Below, one piece after another: positions 55,610 through 64,000 of a stretch of 64,000 nucleotides of DNA; positions within the stretch are counted from its first letter, which is position 1, and each line of letters begins with the position of its first letter. The notes under the pieces were generated by a model. The model was not told the origin of the DNA. It was given only the letters and a program-made list of their open reading frames with translations, and ran no database searches. The translations under genes and the position numbers were made by a program. The stretch is taken from contig OX344755.2 of NCBI GenBank assembly GCA_947034885.2, positions 4,900,501 to 4,964,500 of the forward strand. Reading direction: 5' to 3'. This DNA is from Thuidium tamariscinum (Eukaryota > Streptophyta > Bryopsida > Hypnales > Thuidiaceae).

Positions 55610-56347
55610 TTAGGAGGCAGGTGACCCAACTGGAATGATGTTCAATACATTACCATTTGCACAATCAAGGTTGGTACACTCGTGTCCCGAGGTAAGGGAG
55701 GAGGTCCATAAAGCACCCATTTAAGAGCTGGAACTGAATTTGGGGGAGGTGAAACTTCTTGAATTATTTTTCAGTAAATTTTCCTTGAAAGACAAGTGGA
55801 ATTGGCATGTAACCCAAGTTGTTTTATATTTTTTGGATCTCTCTAGAATTAGTTATGAAATTTTGAAGTTGAAATGGCATAGGGCTTCTAATTGCCTACC
55901 CCCTCAAATGTACGTTCCTTGTACATTCCTGTGAAGATGAAAGTGAAGCATTTTCAAAAAATGTACATTTGAGGAGGTGGGCAAGTTGAGAGCTTGAGTA
56001 GTTTTCAAGCCTCCTCCCTAAGAACTAAAATAAGTGTAAGAATGTAATGTTGATGTCAAGGTTTTTCACAAAGCACAATTTGGAAAGAAATTTCAGCTTT
56101 ATTCTTCAATGACAAATTGGTCACCCTAGAAATAATGCATTTTGATACCATATGACATCATCTATTTTGAATAAGCCAAGTATATTTATTGGAAGTCAAA
56201 TTATTGTAGGAAATCTCCCCTTTCCACCTCTAATACCAAGGATGAATAGTTGCACTTTTGTCCTACAAGGAAAGATTCTTTGTCATCTATTAGACACAAA
56301 ACATCCACTACAACGTTCAAGGGTTAATTGGTTAAAATCCTACATAG
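55610..56347. other. Intergenic DNA, no gene seen
   Basis: 56150-56340 carries an R6-like fragment (GTTCAAGGGTTAA). Other ORFs lack domains. Confidence 0.35.
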
Positions 56348-57420
56348 GTGATTGCAAGAAACACTTAATGTATTTTGCCACACTTTAATTTATGATTTGT
56401 CTCTAGGCCATAACTTTTTTACTTTAACTCAAAATGACTCAAAATGTATACGAAAGCTACTCAATACCATTATATACCTTACCAAAATTTTCAAGATTTT
56501 TCAAAAATAATTTATTACCTTTAAACAATTCCAATAATTATTCACAATGGATGATTTAGGATTTTTTTAGCACTATTTGGAATCCAAAAAACGAATTTTG
56601 AGTTGGAATTGGGAAAGAATGGTCTCTTAGAAGACTTATAGCTACTATATAAAGGAATTTTTAAAATACTTATTTTTATGTGGTGTAGAAGTCCACAAAG
56701 AGAGCTTCTTTCTACATTTTTTTTCAAACGTGTAAAACACTATTTTGGTGAGTTTTTTGGTCAAATCTCATCACTAAAAACTCTTCTCAAATAGGCTATT
56801 TTCTTATTCTATTTTTTACAAATTAAAATGTCAAAAGTTTTATTTTCTTCACTAGAATTCTTTGTGAATTCTATGTCCAAAGTTCCAGTGAAGAAAATAC
56901 AACTTAATATGACATTTTGATATGTAAAAAACAAGATTTGTTTTTAAAAAAAAATCTAAAAACTTTCCATTTGAGAAGGCTTTTTGGTGATGAGATTTGA
57001 CCAAAAAACTCACCAAAATAATATTTCATACCTTTCAAAAAAATGTAGAAAGAAGCTCTCTTTGTAGACCTCTACACCACATGAAAATAAGTATTTTCAA
57101 AATTACTTTAGATTGTAGCTATAAGTCTTCTAAGAAACCATTTTCTCAAAATTCTAGCTTAAAATTCGTTTTTCTAGATTCAAATGGTGCTAAAAAACCC
57201 TAAATCACCCATTGTGAGAAATTATTGGGGTTGTTTAAAAATAGTAAATTATTTTTGAAAAATAACCAAAAACTAGATAAGGTCTATAATGGTTATGAGT
57301 AGCTTTTCTATAAATTTTGAGTCATTTAGAGCTAAAAGACAAAAGTTATGGCCAAAGAACAAATCATAAACTAAAGTGTGACAAAATGCAACAAATAGTA
57401 CAAGTGTTTCTTGCAATCAC
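56348..57420. mobile_element. Foldback element, 1.07 kb, GTGATTGCAAGAAACACTT ends
   Basis: Inverted ends GTGATTGCAAGAAACACTT, with the inner inverted match continuing through CACACTTTA, TTATGATTTGT and GGCCATAACTTTT. A second inverted pair lies near the centre (GGTCAAATCTCATCAC / GTGATGAGATTTGACC). Same family as 41825-42547. No coding sequence. Confidence 0.78.
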
Positions 57421-57937
57421 TAACATTTTCTTATACCAACCTAGTGTTCAGGAAACTTTTCGAGTTTTATTGGCTAATTTCTTGTAGTTCCCACATTGAA
57501 CCCGTTTTTCAAGTATGGTGTCCAATTATCCCCTCAACTTTTTACTCAAAATAGAAATTCTAGAGTAAAATTTTTCCTCTAGTTTTTGTGCCAAATGAAT
57601 GTTTATAAATTGCAACTGGTCTTTTTCCCAAATCCTCTTGCTAACTTTGAAGTTTGAACTAGTTACCAATTTTTTCCAATCATTGGATCAATTGATTGTC
57701 TAGAATGTACTCTCAGCTAAGCCTTAACAAAATAAAGAATATCCTCTTTTTCCACTAAAATTATTGATATTTTTCCTAAAATTTTGAACTCAATTGAAAA
57801 ATTCTAGATTTCAATCGTCTAGTTTGTAACTAAATGCTAGAACTCCCCATTCATTGTCACAAAAACACACCTTTTTTCTTTTTTTATTGAAACAAATGAA
57901 ATCATGAAGCATACTTTCAATACGGTTTGTTTGCCAA

Positions 57938-58013
57938 CACTATAACAAAAAGTGGTAAAAAAAAACCGTAGTCATTTTTTACTACGTTTTTTTTTACCAC
58001 TTTTTGTTATAGT
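57938..58013. mobile_element. CACTA-type mini-hairpin, 76 bp, CAA duplication
   Basis: CACTATAACAAAAAGTGG at the left and CCACTTTTTGTTATAGTG at the right, nearly perfect throughout. CAA flanks both sides (57935-57937, 58014-58016), the same 3-bp duplication as the 229-bp element at 50038. Confidence 0.82.
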
Positions 58014-60050
58014 GCAAAGGGTGGTTGATACTTTATTTTTTACATTCAATTCTATTTTTTTTATAATGAACACATATTCAGTTTTTTTAAGCATGATTTG
58101 CATTTGATATGAATTTTCTTTATGTTTTCTTAGAAAATTCATGGTAATTTGAAATTTTCTTGGAATTTTCTTGACACATGTTAAATATGTGATTTTCATC
58201 TTTGAAAAAATAAAAACAAAAAAAATCACTCATAAAGTGCTAAAGAAATGGAAGATACAAAAGTGAGAGAGTTTTAAGTGTACTTATGATAGAATCACCT
58301 AAAATGGTCAATATAAGCAATTGAACATAATTAAAGGCTCATTTTGTGGAAAATATATTTTTGTAGTATCATGAATTTTTTATAAAAGTAGAATTTTTGA
58401 ATAAGTTGGATGTTTTTTATGGATTTTCAAAGTAGAAGCTTAATAGACCTTTAAAATTGTCATATAGGTGAATTTTAAACTAAAACTTGACATAATCAAC
58501 AATGAACAAATCATAGGTATACAATTGAACAACCTCTAAAGAACACTTTAATGAAAATCTAGACACAATTAGAAGAAATCTAAGGTACATGAATGGGTCC
58601 TATGATGATTATAGATATTCTTACCTTACATGGTCACTAGCTCTATTCTTTTAGGCATAAATCTTAAATTCAAAAAGGTGTGCTTAGGCAATTAATAAAT
58701 TTCAATTTGTTTCAAGAACAAATAAAAAAGATGTATACTTAGGATTAGCAAGTTTGGCCAAAATGAGACTCTTGTATAAATTACCTTAAGTATTTTCATG
58801 AATACAATTGGTGGTACCTCATGGATCATTGATTTAATCCTTGAAAGACCAATTGGTGACTATGAAAATCATCCATTTTGATATGATAGAAAACATTGGT
58901 ATGAAAAAAAAATCCAAAAGCATTTATTAGAAGTGAAAGTACTAAAGAAGATCTTCCCTTACCACCTCAACTTCCAAAGATAAATAGTTGCACTTCTATC
59001 TTATACAAGAAAATTCTTTGTCATTCATTGAGCGCCAAACATTTGCCTCAATGTTTATGGTTTAAGAAAATGAAATGAGAAATGGTACCTTAATCTATAG
59101 AAACTAAACACACAATCATTAGTAAAGTTCTTGACAATCATGAAGTTTCCTTTGATTTGTCAAAAAAAACAAGAGAATCATCAGTAAAACAAATAGAGCA
59201 CAATAAGGTTTGCCATTTCTCCACCTAAAATGCTTACTCATTAAAGTAGAATCCCCCTAAGTTGGTCCTCTATAAGCCAATAAACCTCTTTGATTTTTTG
59301 TTGTCAAACCAGTCTTATTCTAGGTCACATTACATTACAAAAGTTATGACAACAATTTACCCTTTAGAAGTCAATAAACCTCTCTAATTTATTACTGTCA
59401 AACTAGGCCTAGACCTATTGGATTAGAGAGGTTCTACTAAACAATTACACATAGTCACTATTATCAATCACAATTTTTTTTCTTGGATCTTATTGGCAAC
59501 TACGCGAAGATTTGAATGCACTTTAATAGCATACGTTATTTGGACACTATTAGAATAAGTTATAAATTTTTAGACTATTGTCTCTAGGTTTATCAAAAAC
59601 TGACTCTACACTCCCAAAGGCTTTCATGTTTAAGCAATGTATTAATCTGTCTTACAGTAAGACCTTAGACAATGATACCTTGCATTGATTTTAGGTATGG
59701 TAGTATTGACTTGGAGCATAACTTAAATGCCTTTGCTGATAAGTTTTTAGTTTTTAGCATTCTCTTAAGTCATGGGCATTGCATCATGATCACAAATTCA
59801 CAACCAAGAAAACCATCAAAATACCAGACAGCCACGCATGAAGCGTCTAGAAATATTACATTCAATAAAAAAGTATGTTCAGAACACACATAATTCAAGC
59901 CTATTCACACTCCAGTCTAGAATACATCAGTAGCAATATATCATAGAAATGTATAAGTCAAGGTCCTACAATTAATTTCTTGACAACTAAAGTGGCAACT
60001 CAGCATTGGCAGGAGTTTGAGTATTAGTTCCGCTAATAGAAGTTTCGGTA
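58014..60050. other. AT-rich intergenic DNA
   Basis: No gene is seen. 58850-59050 is R6-like and 59727-59820 matches 26650-26760, so this stretch may be the left flank of segment copy B. Confidence 0.4.
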
Positions 60051-60319
60051 AGGTGGGTACACCTAAAAGCGCCACTTTTTAGTACTGTGCCTAGTAACTG
60101 TTACTGGTCTGATCAAATTTTCATCTAGTCTTCTTGGCAAGTGAAAGCATATTCCAAAGCACCAAAAAATGCAGCATTTGGATACAGTATGCAAAAGTTA
60201 TTAAGGTTCAAAGTCTATTTCTAAAAGTGCTCCAGCCAAATAGATACATAATGAAATTCAGAAATGTACAACTATAGATGACACTTTTAGATAAGGTGCA
60301 ATTTTGGGTGTACCCACCT
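60051..60319. mobile_element. AGGTGGGTACACC-ended MITE, 269 bp
   Basis: Starts AGGTGGGTACACCTAAAAGC and ends TTTTGGGTGTACCCACCT with TA at both sides. Closely related in body to 22173-22445 (GTGAAAGCAT, GCAAAAGTTATTAA). It lies just upstream of segment copy B and has no counterpart beside copy A. Confidence 0.78.
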
Positions 60320-60369
60320 TATCAGTGTGCTCAGGAGTTGGACCAACTTCACCAGGAGTTTGGTCTTTA

Positions 60370-60447
60370 TCTCCAACGTGAGTCTTTCCAGCGCGAGTCT
60401 CCAACGTGAGTCTCTGCAGTGCGAGTCTCTCCAGCGCAAGTCTCTGG
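60370..60447. repeat. 14-15 bp minisatellite (CCAGCGCGAGTCTCT type)
   Basis: About five units alternating CCAACGTGAGTCT and CCAGCGCGAGTCT. It lies directly at the left boundary of segment copy B and is absent from copy A. Confidence 0.7.
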
Positions 60448-61262
60448 GCGGGGACTTAGGGCACCACCTTTGGCGGGATCTATAGAAAGAGGAAATTGTT
60501 GCCAATTAGAAACATATTGCATATTCATAAAAAAAAAATGCTTGGATGGACAACCCTGCTTCACATTCTCACGGTTATAGTCATATTTGTTTCTCGATGA
60601 AAACCACAGCTCATAACCCTTCAATCAGCTCATTCCAAGCCCTTTCATCAACCAAAAACTAGCTTTGATCAAAACGTTCTTATTTGAGTACAATGCCTTG
60701 GCATAACGGTTTGTTTCAATAATGCTCTTCAGCTAGCTTCCCAACTCTCAGGCATTATGAAGTCCAACATTGTAATATTCAAGGTGACCAATGCTCAAAA
60801 CATTAGGATTGCTATTGAAAGTTCTCAGGTAATGCAATTTTGGAAGAGAGGTTCAGGAAATATAGTACATACCAAGTCCTCAGGTGACGAAGTAGGTCCT
60901 ATAGTCTGCAACTCTCCTCCAAAATTGAATTACCAAGCATCATTCAAAGAAGTCACGCATCCTATGCCTCCAAGAGTCCCTTCTAATTGTGCATATTTAG
61001 GACTCCCATACTCCCTGAAATCCAAGACTGGAGAGTGTAAAAGTAGTGGAATTTTTCCCATTCAATGAAACTGACATTGAAGGCTACCAAAAAACTAGAA
61101 GAGAAGTGAAAATCTCCGAAGTCTTTCCAGGAAAATTTAAGGAAAAACATTTCAAGGAGTTCAATTCCCCCCCGAAATGCGATCAACTTGTAAATGGGTT
61201 GCTTGAAATGGACCCTCGATTTTAGTAGAGGTGGTGGAAGAGCAATTGGAAGCAATCCATAC

Positions 61263-61584
61263 CTGCTTTGGAAGTGAACATACTACGAACAGCACTTTTC
61301 AGTCTCCTTTGGAAGCTCTCAACCTCTCTCGGAAGCTCTATCAGGTCGAAGTCTTTGGAAATCTCAATTGCGGAAAGTCGTTGAATGTCGTCCGAAGAAA
61401 ACGACCCCAACTTCTTATTGTCTGGTAGTCTATACAGCACATACTCGTCAGTGGCGCGACTGTCCGCTTGGATTGTCGTGGTGTTCCCCGGCTCCAGCAC
61501 TACGTGCTCGCGGAGTATGTTGGAGTTCCCCTCCGCCACTTGCACGTTGGAAACCGAATTGTTCTTCAAGGTGGTCTTCCCCAT
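61263..61584 (-). CDS. Small MGKTTL protein, first exon, copy B
   Basis: ATG at 61584 (MGKTTLKNNSVSNVQV). The peptide keeps ILREHVVLEPGNTTTIQ, DEYVLYRLPDNKKLGSFSSD, IQRLSAIEISKDF and REVESFQRRL. AGCAG|GTATGG at 61263 is a plausible donor, and the frame stops 42 bp further on if unspliced. Compared with copy A the exon is 4 bp shorter, so at most one copy keeps the ancestral phase at the donor. No later exon was identified. Confidence 0.55.
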
Positions 61585-62017
61585 TTCGGCTGTGATTCAA
61601 ATGCATCCCCACAGCTTTTAAGAGCCAAGAATTCGGCAGCATTCTCACATTCTTGAACAGAGGGCAAATCGAGATCCTTTCAAAGGAATCTTTCTAGAGA
61701 AGAGTTCAAACTCATATCCTGTTAAATTGGTTCAATGAATAAAAAATCGTTGTGGCGTAGGCTATAACCTCTTATTCATTAGATACTTTAAATTATCTCC
61801 CCCACTATTGGTCGTATCATGTTCAATTAGTTCCAAAAGACATTGTTGTGGCTAAGGATATACAACGCTCCTTCATCAATCTATCCCAGGTGGTCAACCA
61901 ATGTGGGGCGTGACACAATTGCATCCCCACAGTTTCTAATTAGCGGAGAATGCAGAAGCATTTTCGCATTCTTGAACAGAGTGCAGCTCATCCTCTAAGA
62001 AAAACCTTCAGAAACCT

Positions 62018-62281
62018 TTGGAGTTCATACTGACATCCTACTTTAGAACTTCACAAAGAGATCGTTGGGACTCAGGTTCTAAGCTCTTCTCCGGTACACT
62101 CTTCTATCATTATCGTCAATTTGAGAAACACACCGGCGCAATTCTGGATGCCAAAATGATGAAATTCATCTGCATTAAGCTCAAGAAACCAAGACCTCTA
62201 CATTTCAAGCAGGGCACTCTCAAAAGTGCGGCAGCCGAGGAATTCCACCAATTTAATGAAATTGACGATCATACTAAATAA
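62018..62281 (+). CDS. Unassigned ORF conserved between the two segment copies (B)
   Basis: An 87-codon frame: RDRWDSGSKLFSGTLFYHYR, FEKHTGAILDAKMMKF, LKKPRPLHFKQGTL, EEFHQFNEIDDHTK. It reads more like protein than copy A. There is no start context, domain or neighbouring exon to confirm it. Confidence 0.28.
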   Translation: MEFILTSYFRTSQRDRWDSGSKLFSGTLFYHYRQFEKHTGAILDAKMMKFICIKLKKPRPLHFKQGTLKSAAAEEFHQFNEIDDHTK

Positions 62282-62574
62282 CTTCATGTAAGCTTTCACA
62301 TGATTTGCTCAAAAAGGATCGTTTTCCTCGTGATTTAATCATAAGCAGAACTACAATCAGATTACTAGTATAACGATGAATGTAAAACTGAAAATAGGAG
62401 TTTCCAAAAACATTGGGGAATGGGGATTTTAGTCAACTGATTTTTCAACCCTCGTTTCAACAAGCATTGTGGATTCAGTAAATCAGGTTGCTGAACTTTC
62501 GGATATCGTGAGAAATTCTCAATCGATTTACATGAGGACCCAGTGAACACGGGGACAATCAATCTTGATCTGAA

Positions 62575-63966
62575 TCACTGGGCAGGAGGGGAACCTGGTT
62601 TACACAAAATGCCCCAAAACGAAACAGGAAATAACACTCCAAAGGCAACTAAGGTTAAAATGACGACCACAAAGTTAAGGCGCCTCTTTGTCGACGACTT
62701 CTGTTTGTTACTGTCGCGCTTTATCTCCCGGTTCAACTGGAGAAAATCAATTTCCTCGGGTCCTGGCTCTCGAAGCAATTGTCCCACTTTCACTGCAATC
62801 AGTTTGCATACAAAGGCGAATCAAAATCAAATCAAAATTAACTGAACCCTCCCACACCTGCAAATTAATTCCTGGGACTGAAATCTCTAGATTCCAAAGA
62901 CGCCTGTAAACATATGAAACACACAGTAGAGTAGAGGTGCTGCTTGCTAGAACCAATTGAAAGGGGGAAAAAACCATCCTTTCAGAGCTAGTGAGTTTCC
63001 AAGCCTTGCATGGTAAGGTAAGGTAAGCCACAATATAATCACAGACCTTGATATCTCGGTCCTCTGAATCTATGGTCGTCTGCAACTCGTTAATTTGATT
63101 CCACTTCTGTATAACTCCAAAAGTGCTGACCACCGAGGCCAGCACCGACAAGGCAATGGGGCTCCACTTGTTGTGACAATACAAAAAGTTCGACTGCGAC
63201 ACGGCCGTGAGCACCACCCCTTGGAACACGCTGACAAATCCGATCACCTGGTACACCTCGTTCTTCAAACTGGCCACCTGGCTCTCCTTGCGCTCCACTC
63301 GACGGCTGAAGAACTCCGCCTTGCGATTCCACTCCGCTAGCGTCGCGCTGAAAATGGGATTATTCTCAATGTCCAACAGTTTCTTGGTCTCCTGGAAGCA
63401 CAACGGCAATTTCGGATACCCTCTACGACCGTCCAGGAATTCGATTTCGATTTCCGCTGTTACTACTTCCCCTTCCTTCAGCTGGCGGGCTTTAATCTCG
63501 TCCGGATCCTCAACTTCAATACGATGGTCGTACGCTTTCCGAAGCTCTTTCTCCTCCAAGAGCTTCAACAGGCGCTGCACCTCCACGCGTCGCTCGGTTA
63601 TCTCGAGCAGAAGCTCCTTCCACAGCGCCGGCTTCTCCGTGTCCCGTGTCCGGCTAGCATTCGGAATCTCCTCGACCCCTTCTCCAGGACCGTCCTTCCC
63701 GTTCGAAGCAGAAGACGAAGAAGAAGTAGCCCCGTCCTCCCGTTGTGATGATCTGGACTCCTTCTGGATGACCTGGCAATCGCCAGCAAGCTCCAAAAGC
63801 TCCAGCGACAGCGCCCGACGCGCCTCCAGGTGCCGAAGTTCGAGCTCCTGCAGTTCCTCTTGCAATCGCTCCTCCCTCAACCGCTTGCGCTCTTCCGCTC
63901 GAGGGTCTTGGCTTTCCTTACACTCTCCTGTTTTCGGGAGGCAGGAGTGTTTGACGCTGGCGCCAT
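62575..63966 (-). pseudogene. Coiled-coil/three-span membrane protein, copy B, two exons, probably broken
   Basis: Exon 1 is 63966-63047, the intron 254 bp (63046-62793), exon 2 62792-62575. It is better preserved than copy A inside exon 1: 30-40 codons after the start it is open for over 270 codons (EERLQEELQELELRHLEARR coiled coil; DGRRGYPKLPLCFQETKKL; VYQVIGFVSVFQGVVLTAVS; SPIALSVLASVVSTFGVIQK). Two problems remain. A 20-bp insertion after codon 11 (about 63913-63933) throws the original start out of frame. One A is missing at the exon end (ATCAAG|GT, against ATCAAAG|GT in copy A), so splicing to exon 2 would shift the frame. An internal ATG (MREERL, 63880) could serve as start. Exon 2 carries LNFVVVILTLVAFGVLFPVS. 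Confidence 0.7.
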
Positions 63967-64000
63967 GGAATCGTGGATGCGAAGTTTACTAAGTTAAGCT

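Larger units (their letters stand above)
60445..63966. repeat. Segmental duplication, copy B
   Basis: Counterpart of 27815-31454 in the same orientation. It holds the same genes in the same order; the window ends 34 bp upstream of the coiled-coil gene's start codon. Confidence 0.9.

Noticed and set aside
57972-58229. 85-codon Lys-rich minus-strand ORF
   Set aside because: It comes from a poly-A/T-rich stretch overlapping the 76-bp hairpin and has no domain.
63207-63992. 261-codon plus-strand ORF, Ser/Arg-rich
   Set aside because: It is the antisense of the coiled-coil gene's exon 1; the minus-strand reading has coiled coil, membrane spans and splice sites, and the same shadow occurs in copy A (30594-31232).

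Overview
The window reads as nuclear DNA of a land plant with a large, repeat-rich genome. It is AT-rich and poor in genes. Genes are split by GT-AG introns, the few protein families are eukaryotic, and plant-type DNA transposons (CACTA, hAT, Tourist-like) are present. A coiled-coil/three-span membrane gene family and a transposase-like protein of the kind I remember as DUF7869 point to a bryophyte, lycophyte, fern or gymnosperm more than to a flowering plant, but the sequence does not settle this.

Layout. 1-0.75 kb: 3' end of a SWIM zinc-finger ORF. 3.5-9.4 kb: the most distinctive module, a GC-richer leader, then eight copies of a 21-bp palindrome (core TATCTTCGAGTCGAAGATA) in 677 bp, directly upstream of a 949-codon transposase-like reading frame (4911-7757) carrying two in-frame TAG codons. 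9.4-26.6 kb: nested repeats, including a 633-bp Tourist-like MITE, one LTR-like fossil (minus strand) and several repeat families that recur up to 52 kb. 27.2 kb: an orphan 47-codon C2-domain exon. 26.6/27.8-31.45 kb and 59.7/60.4-63.97 kb: two copies of one segment in the same orientation, about 32.6 kb apart, each holding a small gene (MGKTTL start) and a two-exon coiled-coil/membrane gene on the minus strand. The copies are damaged in different ways. 31.5-43.5 kb: more nested repeats. 43.5-45.4 kb: a decayed hAT transposase. 45.5-49.9 kb: a second LTR-like fossil (plus strand). 50-58 kb: foldback elements and MITEs.

Because many repeats occur more than once, several insertions can be compared with an unfilled copy inside the window. 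This gives target-site duplications directly: TTAA for a 907-938 bp CCCC-TAAA-ended family (piggyBac-like), TTA for a 383-392 bp family, TA for a 982-bp symmetrical foldback, AAGG for a 723-bp foldback, and probably CAA for two CACTA-ended hairpins. The nesting also gives a relative order of events. The intact-looking host coding capacity is small: the small MGKTTL gene, the SWIM ORF fragment, and perhaps the coiled-coil gene family through other loci.
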